In this document: positions 11,336 through 24,477 of the stretch, piece after piece | Layout of the letters: every line of letters begins with the position of its first letter | Position numbering within the stretch: the first letter of the stretch is position 1 | Source: Perognathus longimembris pacificus | Taxonomy: Eukaryota > Chordata > Mammalia > Rodentia > Heteromyidae | Assembly: GCF_023159225.1 (NCBI RefSeq) | Contig: NW_025959328.1 | Coordinates: forward strand, 1-64,000 | DNA length: 64,000 nucleotides | Reading direction: 5' to 3' | Notes under the pieces: generated by a model | Told to the model about the DNA's origin: nothing | Seen by the model: the letters and a program-made list of their open reading frames with translations, nothing else | Database searches by the model: none | Position numbers and translations under genes: made by a program

Positions 11336-11633
11336 AAAAGACAATAAATATTTTTTAATGATTCTGAAACACCTAATATTTCTGAGAGTTATAACATATA
11401 ATGCTTAAGATTCTCATGTTAAAAACTAACATTTAGAATCAACACTCTCTTTCTCTGGCAATAGGAAAACTACCAACACATACACTGTTTGTGAATAAAG
11501 GTAAACATTTCCCTCAAAGAACTGCTAATCACCATACATTTCCTTTCTTCATTCCTGTTATTTACTTCAGCCATTCTCTGGCCATAATCTGAGTGAAACC
11601 AGCCAAAAGGTACAGACACTGAGGCAGGTAGGG
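10820..11633 (+). repeat. Source copy of an 814-bp segment repeated at 33916-34729
   Basis: The L1 3' UTR plus 300 bp of following unique DNA recurs near-identically 23 kb downstream. I count roughly a dozen substitutions. The identity extends beyond the L1 end into unique DNA, so this is a copied segment rather than a second L1 insertion. Confidence 0.93.
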
Positions 11634-12727
11634 ACAGATAGCATGAACACACCAAGGTGGCTGAGGCCTGAGCTATTTTGGATACTATAACCTCAACATT
11701 AGGCACAGGTAGTGAGAGAGGAAGAGAGAGATCAGGAAAAGTAGAAGCCAAATGGCTGCTAGGTATAAAAATCTAGAGAAGTGTGGACTCAAGACAGTTG
11801 TCAGAAGCTGCAACACAAAAATGAATAAGATGTAAATTAGATGGGATGTTCAAGGAACTAACCAAACGAGAACATAAAACAAACTAAGTCAAAGCTAGGA
11901 CAGCGAAAAGAGTAGCGCAAAATTCGGGAGGTGGCAAACATGGCCTGCGTTTATTAAAAAAAAAATAAAATAAGCTTCTCCACAAGCACAAACATCTCTC
12001 CAGCCTTCCTTCTCTCTCTACTCATAGAATAAGCATTCCCTCCTCTGCAGCTTTTGCTAGCAAGAGACACGTGATCTTTTTGTTAGATTATGAAACAAAT
12101 ACCAGTGATGAGCCAAAAACTTAAATATAGTAAAAGAGTTGGGACAGCACTGTGTTCACTCTGTGAGAAATATCCAACAGGAATGTGCAGTGTCTTTATT
12201 CAACAACATTTCTTTACTCGAATCACAAAGATTATGATTAAAGCATGTCTTTAACCCTCTCATATCTTGCTATCCTATTTATTCTTGTGTTAGACATTTA
12301 CAATGACCACTCTTAGGAATCTAGAAAGTTCTGAGGAAGTACTGGCGGCGGGGGGGTGGTGCTTATCATTACTTCCCAAAGCATAAGGGTGAAAAACAGC
12401 AGCTCATCAAGTGGGGGCAAGGGGAGAGCGGGAGACAAATGAAGGGGAAGGGGGGAATTGTAGTCAAGAATTCATTGTACATACTACAAAAGTAAGAAAA
12501 CGGAAGGGCTGGGCAGAGGAAGGAGGGGCAAGAATGTTGAAAGGGGTGAGGTGGGTTAAGATGGGCCATATTCATAAACTGCTTTGTCAAATGGCAACTC
12601 CTTTGCACAAATACTTAAAGATAGTTTTTGTAAGAACTCAGAAGCTCTTCCCTTCACAGTAGTAGGACAAATTATTAGTTCCTACGCACAGGGACTAGAG
12701 TCTTTCAGGTCAGTTGTGTTTTGGTGG
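11634..12727. other. Unique intergenic DNA
   Basis: No exon, RNA gene or repeat recognised apart from short A-rich and G-rich runs (for example near 12350 and 12411-12440). Confidence 0.5.
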
Positions 12728-12962
12728 GGTTTTGGTTTTTGAGCCAGCACTGAAAATTGAACTCAGAGACTGGGCTATGTCCCTTAGCTTTGTCACTCCA
12801 TACTGGCCTGCTACCCCATGAGAAATAGCACAATTTCTGGTACTTTGGTGGTTCATGGAGGATGGATGTCATGGACTTCCCTGCCCAGGGCGGGTTTCAA
12901 AGCACAATCCTCCAAACTCATGAGGATCTGGGATTACAGGCCTGAGCCACAGGCTCCAGTTT
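12728..12962 (-). mobile_element. SINE, 7SL-like left half plus Geo-like right half
   Basis: On the minus strand it begins with the 7SL/B1-like phrase gcctgtaatcccagat and ends in the Geo-type phrase gagttcaa. It is well diverged, so an old insertion. Confidence 0.75.
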
Positions 12963-13230
12963 CTAATGAGCTTTGGTCATCAAAAAAGTGGTAGTATAAT
13001 TTTAAGGTTCACAGACATTAGTGCTACCTTTGGATCCTATGATATAAAGCCCCAAAGACCCGTCCTTTAAATAACTAATCAAATAAAAAATAAACAATTG
13101 TGTTATAATTAAATAATCATAAGACAGGGAAATAGAGACAAAATAATCATTAGTAATATAAACATAAAAATGGAAAAAAGCTTACCAAAGAGTTGATTCC
13201 TATATAGTTTAAGACTATAGGGAAAGTAAG

Positions 13231-13460
13231 CTGCAAGCCAGTGGCTGTAGCCAGTAATCCTAGCTATTCAGGAGGCTGAGATCTGAGGATCGAGGTTCTA
13301 ACCCAGCCTGGACAGGAAAACTCTGTGAGACTCTTCTCTTCAATTAACCACCAAAAAGCTGGAAGTAGAGCTATTGCTCAAGTGACAGAGTGCTAGCCTT
13401 AAGCAAAAAAAGCTCAGGGACTGTGTCCAAGCCTGAGTTCAAACCCCGGGAACAGCAAAA
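13231..13460 (+). mobile_element. SINE, 7SL-like left half plus Geo-like right half
   Basis: It contains gtaatcctagctattcagga (left half), caattaaccaccaaaaagct (linker) and tgagttcaaaccccgggaac (right half). Its 3' tail runs directly into a tetranucleotide array. Confidence 0.85.
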
Positions 13461-13487
13461 ATATAGGTAGGTAGGTAGGTAGGTAGG

Positions 13488-13534
<47 letters not shown>
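13461..13534 (+). repeat. Compound microsatellite (GTAG)n(ATAG)n
   Basis: About seven tandem GTAG units followed by about eleven ATAG units grow out of the tail of the adjacent SINE. Likely length-polymorphic. Confidence 0.97.
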
Positions 13535-13535
<1 letters not shown>

Positions 13536-15120
13536 GTTTGTGTTGCAATGGAAAACCATGCACTCTACATCACTCTCTTCCTAATTCATTCCACTACTAT
13601 GTAACAGGATAAATAGCAGAGAATAGCAAAGGAAAATAAATATTTGTTAATTGGCGATGTCTTTCTTGCTATAGTCATATAGTTTCTTTCGAAGTGCAAT
13701 TGGCTTCTCTTTCTCACTTGGAAAAGTCCACTTTGACTCTATTTACATATTCCATTTCAATTACTTCTGAACTAAAGAAACAATAAAACCACTGTTTCAG
13801 TCTTAAAATTCTTCTTTGAACCATTATGGAATCATAATAGTTACTTCTTTGGTAATTAAAGTAACACATAGTCACTTGGCCTCTGTATACTTCCATGCCA
13901 TCATGACTGGTCATGATTTCACTTAAGAAAATGATCCCTTAATAGAAACAACATGTCACTTTATGGGACGTGGGAGGTGTTTTGCTATGGGTCATGAACA
14001 TCCCTCTGCTCCATAATAGATTGAATACTAAGTGCAGGCCCTGGAAAGGCAGGGCCCTGCCACCTGAGTCCCATATGCGTAAGTTCCAAGCTGAGGGAAA
14101 GTCAGGTCAAACAACACCAATGCAATGGAAGGAAACCAGAGTTTAGATTCCTGCTACAGAATTGCAAAGCAGAGTACAGGAGAGGGGCCTGACTAGAATG
14201 AGGGTTGTTTGGGACAGTGCACCTTCTAGTTTGTTCTTCTATACATGGATGGCCACAACATGAAGCCCACTGGGGTAATGTGTGCTCCATGAAAGCCTGG
14301 TGGAGTCACATTTCTACATCTACTCTTAAGTTTCCTGTATTTACTCTTGAGTTTCAACCATTCTTAATCTTCTCATCATATCCCATAAATGTGAAAGCAG
14401 TGTGAAGCTTTAAAATGCTAGTTGCACATGATTACAATTAAACAATGTGGAGACTCCTAAGAAATGGGAAATGATGAGGAAGGGATACATGATGCGTGTA
14501 GGAATTCTTTGTGACTGATTATAAAATTCTTTTTTCTGGGATTTCTGCCTCAAGACTGATGGTAGAAGCAAAGGTTTTCCTGCTTTAAAAAAAAGGTGTA
14601 AAAGAATAAAATGTCCTAGACTTCTTAATCCAAAGATACCTTGTGTTATAACAATTAGACATTTTCATATTCATAAAATGGTAACATAAATTTTATTACC
14701 ACACCAGCATTTCATTTATTCCTAGCCTGATTTCCAGACTAATCTCAACATTCAAGAAAATATCTCAAAAGTAGCTGAGATTTAGGGCATTGAATAACAT
14801 TGCACAGAAGAAAAGCATATACAAGAACATAAAAAGCTATGGTTTCTTCACTGATGTAATTTCACAATGTTAGAGTTTTTCTTTTATTAAAAACTACCAG
14901 TTGCAAAGACGTGACTGGAAAGTTCAGGCACATGGGTCCGCCTTCCTGCCTCAGGTCCTGGGCAACTACCAGACAATCTGCAGGGTTATGAGATAAAGTC
15001 ACGAATACAGTGTGTTTGGCTAAATATTTTTAATAGATTATAATACCTCTGTTTGGCTCAAATAAATTATCCAGCCTTATTTGGTCCACTTTCCCATTTC
15101 ATGGTTGGCTGATCATTGAA
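13535..15120. other. Unique AT-rich DNA
   Basis: I see no coding potential, RNA gene or transposon. Short open frames lack any recognisable motif. Confidence 0.5.
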
Positions 15121-15280
15121 TTCTCTCAGAAAGAAAAGCAATGAAGAAAAGGGGAAAAAAGAAGAAAGATGAAAAAAGGAGGAGGAAGGGGAAAAAAGAA
15201 GAAAGGTGAAAAAAGGAGGAGGAAGGAAGGAAGGGGGCCTGAGGAGGAGGACAGAGGACAGAGGAGCAAAATTCAGGAAG
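15121..15280 (+). repeat. Purine-only tract with an internal direct repeat
   Basis: About 150 bp of almost pure A/G. A ~38-bp block (ggggaaaaaagaagaaagatg...) is repeated in tandem. It could form triplex (H-) DNA, but nothing else is implied. Confidence 0.85.
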
Positions 15281-15288
15281 TCGGGAAG

Positions 15289-15497
15289 TCAGGTACTGGT
15301 GGCCTATGCCTACAATCCTAGCTATTCAGAAATGAGATCTGAGGATCACAGTTCAAAGCAAGCCTGGGCAGGAAAAGTCTACAAGACACTAAGCTCCAAC
15401 CACCAGATAGTTCAGAGTAGAGCTGAGTGCCAGCCTTGAGCAAAAGATACTCAGTGCCCAGGCCCTGAGTTCAAGCCCCAGGTCTGTCAAAACAAAA
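15289..15497 (+). mobile_element. SINE, 7SL-like left half plus Geo-like right half
   Basis: It has tacaatcctagctattcag, gaggatcacagttcaaagca and the right-half end ccctgagttcaagccccagg. The middle is deleted relative to the other copies. Confidence 0.82.
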
Positions 15498-16445
15498 AGT
15501 CATTTTTATGTTCCAGACTTCCTTGAAGCCCATAGTTTGAAACGATATACGGAAGGGAAAACTATCACTCAACAAAGCTCAATAGCTTGTAGAGCTGCTG
15601 TGTCATTCTATTGCATGTCCTACCAGACACGTATAAAATGTGCTTTGCTTGGCCAAAGAGCTATCCACAACTCCCTGCTCAAATACCTGATGACAGTGGA
15701 CATTCATTTCAATGGGAACAAGATAGTCTTTCAATTTTCCTTCTGTTGTACTCGTTACAATGTGGCCAGATTTACACTCTCTCTGTGAAATGCATTGGAT
15801 TTCTCAGTCAATATTGGCTACAATATTAGTAATTTCTCAAGATCTTGCCTGTCATTTAAATGCAGACACAAAACTCACAGTCTCCTCATGGTGTCCATTT
15901 CAGTTTCAACATAGAACCATCATCATTTTACCAAAGACCAACTTTCTTACAGCATAGTTTCTATAAATAATGCACAAAAAATACTCTGCATATGCAAATT
16001 CAACCAATTACAGATTGTACATCTTTAAGGGAAAAGCAGTGCATCTGTACTAAAACACATTCACACTGTTTTCTTGTCATAATGCCCTATAATATGGTAT
16101 AAAATCTAGTTACACATTATTTCAATTATATTACTTACTGTAAGCAATCTAGAGAAGACAAAGTATATGAAGGATGTTTGTAGTTTATATGCAAATATTA
16201 TACTGTTTTATATCAAAAGAACTTCATTAGCCACATGGGTTGTAGAGCCAACCCACTTCAGATACTAAGGGACATTGTAATTTGGGGGAAAGTTATGTTG
16301 CAGATACTATTTGGCCAGCTAAACATTAACTGCTCAACAAAACTCTAGTGTTAACAATAACTATATTAAAAAGTTAATGGCAGCAGCAACTTGTTGACAA
16401 GACTCTATGTGCGTATGTGTGAAGAATAAAAGCTCAAAGGAGCAA
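15498..16445. other. Unique AT-rich DNA
   Basis: Nothing recognised. Confidence 0.5.
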
Positions 16446-16666
16446 GGTGCCAGTGGCTCATGTCTGTAATCCTCAAGAGAATGATTTCTGAGAATCAAGG
16501 TTCAAAGAAAGCATGCACCAGAAAGTCTCTTATCTACAATTAATCACCAAAAAATCAGGAAACAGAGCTGTGGTTCAAGTGGTAGACCACTATCCTTGAG
16601 TGCAAAGGCTAAGGGATAGCACTCAGGACCTGTGTACAAGCCCTGGTGCAGGCACCAAAAAGTAAA
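16446..16666 (+). mobile_element. SINE, 7SL-like left half plus Geo-like right half
   Basis: It starts at gtgccagtggctcatgtctg, has the caattaatcaccaaaaaatc linker and ends in an A-rich tail. It is more diverged than the other plus-strand copies. Confidence 0.78.
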
Positions 16667-18156
16667 AAAGCACAAAGAAAAATGAAAAAATGCACAGAAA
16701 CATGTCAAAAACTGGGATGACTTAAAGGCTTTAAAAAAATCTCAGACTTTAAGGCAGACGGATGGGGTGAGAGATGTTGATGTTTGTGATGTATATCACA
16801 GTGGGTTACATTGTGCATTTCCCCAACTTTCTAGTGCTAACAGATTAAGGAATATGTTCCTCACTTTCAGTGAGGAACATTGAGCTCTTTTGGAAGAAAA
16901 GGGAGAAGGAAGAGGAGGAAAAGAGGTGAGAAGAGTGGGAGAAGAGGCGAGAGGAACCGATAACAAAGAAGACTATCTAGACATATATTCTGACTCCCAG
17001 TTATACCATAATGTACAAGCCAGAGCTTGCTACAATTTACTCAATTAGAGTAAATATGATCATTGTATTTTATAACGTGTGAATATATTTTAAATACAAG
17101 AATTAAAGCTTCATGTCCATAATGAAGACAAGAACGCCTATAAATTGAAATTATAATTTTTTTTTTACATTTTAGGTGTCAAAGCCTATAAGTATGCCCT
17201 TATAACAAAAACTGCATGAATCTAGTGATCAATGTAAGGAACACATTATGAAGGGAAATGAATACATTTCAACTACCATTCGTGAAGAGAATAAGGCCTT
17301 CAACTGAAGAGGCAGTGACATCTCTGGATGCAATGACGTCAGAAGTGTCATCGTAATTCCAAATTATCCTGTACTCATAGAAATTCCAAATTTTGAGGGG
17401 AAGAAGTTCCACAGTAAGTTGAATGACAGTATTAATTCCACTTATTCTAGCTGTTGGAATACTAGCCCAAAGTTCATGGCTGTGGCTGTATCTACTATAC
17501 ACAAGTGCAACATTGACTGCATTTCAGGTATCTTAGAGCTGATGGGTTGGAGAAACTATTTGCTTTCTCTACTGATTTTGTCCATCACCAAAGAAGACAA
17601 GGGATAGCTCGCAATTCAATTGGGAAGAAACTGGTGGAGCAGTGAACTCCTATTTAGCTCAGTTCCTCCTATCTCCACGTAAGAATCACCATTGTTAACA
17701 CAAATTGGGGAGGGATGGGGGCATTGTGAAATTCCATGGCACTTTAAACCACCCCACCAAACTTCACCCATCTTGGCAAGCCAGGTTAGGTAGCAATGCT
17801 TCTAGGTGTAGCCAGTCATATCCTGGGTTTCAGGTTTCAGCCTGCAGCTCAGAGTCATCCATAAACAGTTTTCACATTCTCCACTTCCACCAAACCACCC
17901 CAGAAAGTCTCTAACATGGTAAGGAGGGCACCCAAACAATTTTTCATGATAGGTCTTGGATGGCTTCCATTTTGGTCATGTCACAATGTTGATTTTACAC
18001 CCTTACAAAGCAATCAGAAGCAGAGCAGACTGTGGCCTTGAAAGAATGCTTGCTCCCACACATCGAATAAGGTACAGTGAATTGAAATTCCATATAGTAT
18101 TGGTATCCTTTTACATAATTACCAACGGAATTACTACAGTGAGAAAGGGAAAGGAA
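16667..18156. other. Unique DNA with a purine-rich patch
   Basis: A purine-rich run lies at ~16889-16960. No exon or RNA gene was recognised. The open frame near 17269-17502 (minus) matches no family known to me. Confidence 0.45.
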
Positions 18157-18463
18157 GCCAGACATCGTGGCACACTTCTGTTTCCCAGATACTGGGGAAC
18201 AGAGGTAGGGAGGAGCACAGTCTTGAGACCACCTGATCAAATGAAAAGCAGGGGAGGGAGGGGAGGAGGAGTTAAAGGGGAAGAAGAGTGAAAAGGGCAG
18301 AGGAAAAGGGAGAAAGGTGGAAGAGATAGAGGAAGGGGAGGGCTGGCCAGCCCAAAAGACTATCCAAAGATAACTCAAAAGCTAAAAAAAAAAAAAAAAG
18401 GAACTGGAGGAGTGGTTTAAATGAAGCAAGGAAAAGGCCTCAAGTTCCAAGCCAAGCATCACA
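18157..18463 (+). mobile_element. Old 7SL/tRNA composite SINE interrupted by a purine tract
   Basis: 18157-18235 is B1/7SL-like (gtggcacacttctgtttccc). An A/G-only expansion follows to ~18345, then an A-run and a tRNA-like piece (ggaggagtggtttaaatg). I read it as one ancient composite SINE with an expanded centre. Confidence 0.45.
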
Positions 18464-19065
18464 GAGCAAGAATTGGAAGAATTAGCTTCTTCATTTGTAA
18501 ACAAGGCAGACAAAAGAGAACAAGAACACCCCTTCAAAAGGCAACTTGTCCTTGTCCACTCTCAGCAGAAAAGTCACTGAGCATGTCATGTCCAGCCTGT
18601 TGGATTCATTAGGCCTCAGAAAGACTTACTGGGGACATTCATGGGGGCACCCTCATCACTGTGCCCTGTTCTGTGTCACAGGAAGTGGAGAATATCTGCC
18701 ATTTTCATTTCCATAACATTCACCATCTCAAGTTGCTTATTCAAGTTTCTTAAGGTAAAACTGTTTCTGTTCTCTATATCATTGAAAATGTATACAGCAA
18801 GACATGGAGTTTTATATGCTCAAATCCACTGGATTAGCAAAGGAACACAAAGGCTCTGACACCAGGGGGAAGAATGCTCTATCTCAAAGCAAGCGTGACC
18901 ATTTACGTCCATCACCATACTGGGGCGACCTCAATCCATCACCAGGATCTGTACTGCTCCCACTTGGGAATGAGGGGTACTTGCGCTTGTTGGCATTTAC
19001 TCCCATTTTGTAAATAGTCATTTCATAAGTATAGAGGATACCTTAAGAAGTATCTACTTTCTGTG
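18464..19065. other. Unique DNA
   Basis: Nothing recognised. Confidence 0.45.
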
Positions 19066-19296
19066 TATGCTGATACTAGGGCTTGAACTCAGGGCCTGGG
19101 CAATGCCCCTTAACTTTTTTGCTCAAGGCTGGCTTTCTATCACTTGAGCCACAGCTCTACTTTGGCTTTTTGGTGGCTATTGAAGGTGAGAGACTCATGG
19201 AAATTCCTGCCTAGGCTGGCTTTGAATCTCAACCTTCAGATCGCAATCTCCTAAGAAGCTAGAATTATAACTGAGCCACCACCAGATGGCTTCTAG
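19066..19296 (-). mobile_element. SINE, 7SL-like left half plus Geo-like right half
   Basis: Reverse-strand copy: cttgaactcagggcctgggc is the inverse of the right-half end, and the inverted left half ends near tgagccaccaccagatgg. Confidence 0.85.
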
Positions 19297-19429
19297 TCTC
19301 ACTTTTTACCTGTAGCTGTTAAACACTCCACACATGAAGTTCTCAACTTTAATCTCACTATTCATAGAATAGAATAGACTATCATCATATAGAACAGGCT
19401 GTCCATTCTATATTAAAAATCATGTTTAG

Positions 19430-19505
19430 AAAGTGGCTCAGGTGGTAGAGCTGAAGAGCTCAGGGACAGAGCCCAGGCCCAGAGTTCAAGCCCCATGACC
19501 AAGAA
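19430..19505 (+). mobile_element. Geo SINE monomer fragment
   Basis: It contains gtggctcaggtggtagag and agagttcaagccccatgacc followed by an A-rich tail. It is a 5'-truncated right monomer. Confidence 0.8.
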
Positions 19506-22282
19506 AAAAAATATCATGTTTCTTTCATTTGGAATATCAGCAGATCAGCTACCAGTGTACCTTTATCTACCTATCCATCAATTCTTAGAAATTCAAAAGG
19601 CAACCAACAAACTTTGTATCCATTCCTACAGATTTTCTCAGGAGCCATATTTTCTTCTATTATGAATTTCTGAAACATAAGTATAGTTTTCTTTCTCTAC
19701 CACCAAACCATTTAAACAACTTCCCATATTGTAAACATTTCATAGATTTAGGTTATATGCTCCAAAATGTACGCCTCTTGATTTTGCTTATCCCACATGG
19801 AAAGTCCTTTTCAAATTAACATTTGGTGTCATCTTCATGGAACTAGAAACTCCATGAGGATACAGGGCAAGTCTGCCTTATTTGCTCCCCCCCAAAAATA
19901 ATCCCAAAATCTGGTACTATTTAGAATTTATGCTAGGTAGAGAATTGACTAAGATGCTAAGTCGTTATTGCCCAGCTCTTACTTACAATGATATGACCAG
20001 TTTGTAAAAAGCCATATGTGGAAATGATTTGCACAAGATTGTGTAACATGTGAATGAAAAAGCCAAGGTGGCTTTCTTCATTTCCTATTCTACATGGATG
20101 ACACCACAGAGGTTCTTATACCTGTTTGCATTTCCTTAGCCTCAGGTCCTCAGCTCCTCCCACTAGCCCCCAGATCCACCCATACCTAATGAGCCACTCC
20201 TACTCACTACCTATCTACTTCCCCTTTACCCCCAGAGAGAGAAGCTGCCACCTGGATAAGGTGCAGACACCATGTAGCTCCCTCTCCCATGGGAACTATG
20301 GCCCCACTTATAAACCTCCTTTTGAACCTTTTCTCCTGTCTGTGATGATCTCTGCATGGTCCTCTGGGATGGCTGGGACATATCTTTTCAACACCTAATA
20401 GGCTGAGGAGGCCAATGGTACTGATGAATGAGTTCTTATCACTTGAATGGTGTATCCATTCCCATCGTTCTTCATTGGCTGGACAGAGAAACCTTTCTGT
20501 AAATATGCCTGCTTTATGCATACTTCATGGAAGATCCAAAGAACACAACCTGAAGTAGAATTCTGTAGCCATAGTGACCAGCCAAGTTACTCTCTTAGAG
20601 ACAGTCAGGTATGACAGGGATCAAGCCACAAATAGCAGCTGTTATTTCCTTGTCTCTGCCATTGCTAACGCAAATCTGCTAAACATAGCTTTGATGAATT
20701 ATTTGGGGTTCTTAAAAGAAAATTTTCTTTTGGTTTTCTAGAGCGTCTCTTGATCTTACAAAAAAGGTAAATATGCCTTTCTACTGAGGACAAAGATGAT
20801 ATAATAATGACTGTCCAATTTTATGTTATAAATATCACTGTATAAATAAATCTGATTTGAATAGGTCTACGAGTCAGATGGAGAAGACACTCATTTTGGT
20901 AAACATCTCATATTGAAGCTGTAAAGACACTCTTTACTAAGTCCATGCCCAATAAATCCAAGTCTTTCTACCCGGTATGCTTCGGTCTAAATGGTCTGTT
21001 TCCCCTGTCATTTTGGTGAACACTTTGGAGACAAAACTAGGTATCATGAAAAACCCAAATTCCACTGCTACAACACCAAGAGATACTGACAGGCAAGATT
21101 ATCTTTATAAATGACCTACAGATGTTTAACTAACCGCCATGTACATTAGCTTTAGGTTCTGAGCAACTTTTGCAACATTTCCCACTTGTTCCTCTGTGGA
21201 GCAGAGGAAGGAATGTAAGAAAAAGACTAATGAACTGTGGGTGCAGCTTTAGTGGTAAGAGAATTTGCCTAGTCTTTCTGAGAAACTTACAAAAAAAAAA
21301 ACCAACACAAAAAAAACAGAAGTATTATTTAAGCTCTAAACACTAATATGCCAAACAATTTACATAAATCGTACAATGGAGAAGGAATTTCTACTCTTTT
21401 TTTTTCCTGGTGAAAAAATGAAGTGCATTCATTTGATCACAGTCACACCATTATTTAGTATCAGATCTAAGATTGCAGTCTAGACATATCCAGCTCATTC
21501 TGGATTCCTTATGAGGCTTCTAGCTCTGGAGTCCCTCTGCCCAGGGGACAAATCCTAAGATTGCTAGCACTTAAAACTGTCCTAGTTATAGAAAGTAAAT
21601 CACAAAGAGCCTCTCCTACTGTGAGAAGCCATTCAATAAATCGTCCTCAAAGCCTTCCCACAGAGGCTACCTGGGAAAACCCCAGTAAGACCTGAGTTCT
21701 AGCAGAAGCCATCAGTGAGTACAAACAACACAAATTTGCTTCTTTGCTACCGACCCTTGGCTCTGAGACTCAGCCTGTCATCAAGAGTGTCAACTTCAAT
21801 GGATGGGCATGTGTCCACAGGAACTGAGTTGAGGTCACACTTGTCTCACTCTGTCCTGCAAACAGATGTCTGGGTGACAAGTCTTAGTCACACATGGCGA
21901 ACAGAGGTTCCAGCCAAATCAGGTGGGAAGTGCCATATCTTCTTTCTAAGCCCTTTTGGCCAGCCAGCTCATTCCCTAAGATAATCCTGCATCAGCTGGT
22001 TTTCTCCAGAATCTTTTAACACAAAGCCTGCGTTTGGGTGATGTCTTGTTATTGGACAAGCAGAACTGAGTTTATTTCTGTAACTCACCAAAAACCCCAT
22101 CTGGTTCTGTGTGTTTGAATGTGCCCCTTCAGAGTTCCCTCCCAAGGAGCCAGGTAAAAACTGATGTAATGCAGAGTTCTAGTGGTGGCAAGAAGGAAAG
22201 CAGGTGATAGAGCAACCAATAAACAACAACCCAAGAGAATTGCTGTTTATTATTCATTTATCACATTAAGATGGAAAAACAG
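19506..22282. other. Unique AT-rich DNA
   Basis: No supported gene, RNA or transposon was seen in 2.8 kb. Confidence 0.45.
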
Positions 22283-22460
22283 GGCTGGGAATATGGCCTA
22301 GTGGCAAGAAGCTCTCTGTTCGATTCCCCAGCACCACATATATGGAAAACGGCCAGAAGGGGCGCTGTGGCTCAGGTGGCAGAGTTCTAGCATTGAGCGG
22401 GAAGAAGCCAGGGACAGTGCTCAGGCCCTGAGTCCAAGGCCCAGGACTGACCCCAAAAAA
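22283..22460 (+). mobile_element. IDL-Geo dimeric SINE
   Basis: The left monomer is ID-like (gggctgggaatatggcctag, then ttcgattccccagcacc, resembling the A and B boxes of a tRNA promoter). The right Geo monomer runs from ggcgctgtggctcaggtggc to tccaaggcccaggactg, followed by a short A tail. This dimer is, to my knowledge, restricted to Geomyoidea, which is the basis for naming the host lineage. Confidence 0.9.
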
Positions 22461-23116
22461 AGCAAGATGGAAAAACAAAGTCTGTAATAATCATCCCAGG
22501 GAATATACAGCAAACTCTTAAGGATAATAGCTTTCTCCCAGATGACAAGAGTTCAATCACTGGCCTACATGAAGCATCATAAAAACAATAGTATCTCCTC
22601 TGGAAATAGAACTCAGTGTGGTCACTTTTCAACATTTTACCAAGTTTGTTATGAATCTTCCAAATTAAATTTAAGCTCCCCACATACACACAGCCCGTGT
22701 ACTGGATTTTTTTGTATATTCAAAAGATGCTCTTTCCTGCCAGGTGTGATTTGTGAAGTCCTATACCTACCCTACCCACTGTCGGGGAAATTAACATCAT
22801 CTCTATGGGGCAGGGGCAGCTGTGATTTCATTCCTGTCCTGGAAAAGTTCTTCCCTTGAATATCTTACTTCTGAGGTCTTTCTCAACTACTCAGGATGAA
22901 ACACACAATGTCAAACATCCACGCTTTTTCTTCTCATCAAAAGCCTTCACTGAAAAAATAATATATCTCAAAGATGGTCAAATACAAATACTAAAAGCTT
23001 TTATGCTGTATAACCTGAAAATTGAAAAGTCTAAACTGTGCCTGAACTAGTTATCATGAGACAAAAACCAACCGCAAACTATAAGAAATTACAGGCAGTA
23101 GTCCTTTTTATCCCCA
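22461..23116. other. Unique DNA
   Basis: Nothing recognised. Confidence 0.45.
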
Positions 23117-23340
23117 GTCCCGGGGCTTGGACTCAGGGTCTTGGGTGCTATCCCTGAGCCTCTCTGTGCTCAAGGCTAGCGTTCTACCACTTTAGCCACA
23201 GTACCTTTTCCAGCTTTTTCTTAGTTTGTTGGAGATAAGAGTCTCATAGACTTTGCTGACTAGGCTGGCTTTGAACTGCAATTCTCAGATCTCCACCTAC
23301 TGAGTAGCCAGGATTACAGGCGTGAGCCAGCAGTGAACAG
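23117..23340 (-). mobile_element. SINE, 7SL-like left half plus Geo-like right half
   Basis: Reverse-strand copy; the inverted left half reads gattacaggcgtgagccagc at 23310-23330. It is among the better preserved copies. Confidence 0.87.
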
Positions 23341-24410
23341 CAGCCGCAAAGTTTTTCACAGTCACCTGCAGCTTAATCATAACTGGGGCGTGTTCTAAGG
23401 GCTGTGCTGTTGCCATCCCACTGCTGAGCAAACATCACACAGCTCACTCACACAAACTAAGCTGGCTATGACATCACTAGGTTACACAATCTTAGGGGTC
23501 CACTGTTATATTTGTGACCTGTCTTGGGTTGAAGTGTCATTATGAAGCACATGACTACATTGAAATGAGCTCTTCCATATGAGAGAAAAAGACTCATTTT
23601 CCATGCATAAGGATGAAAGAAACTAGAATGTTCATAAATACATTCACCATGTTTATCTAAAGAACTTCTTGAGATTCATGGGAGTTTTGATGCCTTATAT
23701 AATATTGTATCCACTAAATGCCTTCCCCTGGCCATATTCCAAGAGCTTTTAAATTGTTAGGTCTACAGACAACAACCAAGGCTCAGAAGTCTCTGAATGA
23801 AGATTTAATGATTCGGGGGTGGGGGGTGGGGGTGCTCATTCACTACCCTTTCGTCTCTATCCTTCTAATACACACTGTCACTATGGTTTCTTATAACTAC
23901 ACAGAAAAATGGACAACATGGAAGAATATTTCTGGCAACAAAATATTTCTGAGAACAAAATAAAGAACTAATTTCCTTTAGTCTTCATTTTTACCTACAG
24001 GTCAGATCACTTGCGAATATAATAACCACAAAAAACTCTGCACTAATATAACATTAGACACCAGGGCTTCACAGCTATTCAGACCAGGTTCACCACGAAC
24101 ACTGAAGTTATTTAATAAAATTGAAGATGACTTTTCAATCCGGGATACTAAGAAATTTGTATATCCCCTTGCCAATATTTTTCATGGTGATTAGCTCTTT
24201 TTTTTCCCCTCACAGACACTGGTATGCTGCTTAAAATAATATTTGTGGCTTTACTCAACATCTGTCAAAGGGAGACATGTTGATTTTCTTAAAGCAAGTT
24301 GGGTCTGCATTCTTTCTCTGTTACTGTTACAGGTAGACCTGACAGGCATATGATCGTTTGTTTGCAAATGCTCTCCCCTAGATGGAACCTAGTTAAGTTT
24401 CATTTCTTAC
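23341..24410. other. Unique DNA, downstream of the COL25A1-like exon 2 on the minus strand
   Basis: It would be intron 2 of the COL25A1-like locus if that gene continued leftward, but I find no further collagen Gly-X-Y exon here or further left in the window. Confidence 0.4.
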
Positions 24411-24477
24411 CTGCTGGACAGTTGCACTCAGGTGTTTCTCTTGTGATTCTCAGTTTAGCCATGTGTTCGTAGGATTC
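24411..24477 (-). pseudogene. COL25A1: COL25A1-like exon 2
   Basis: A 67-nt exon flanked by textbook splice sites on the minus strand: acceptor cttcttttcctacag and donor gtaagaaatg. It encodes ESYEHMAKLRITRETP followed by ECNCPA plus one base of a Gly codon, aligning with the segment just before the first collagen triple helix of COL25A1. The exon itself is open and its splice sites intact, so it could still be included in transcripts. Confidence 0.82.

Noticed and set aside
17269..17502. Minus-strand 77-codon frame rich in aromatic residues
   Set aside because: I tried to read it as an exon or a mitochondrial insert; no frame aligns with a family I know and there are no convincing splice sites.
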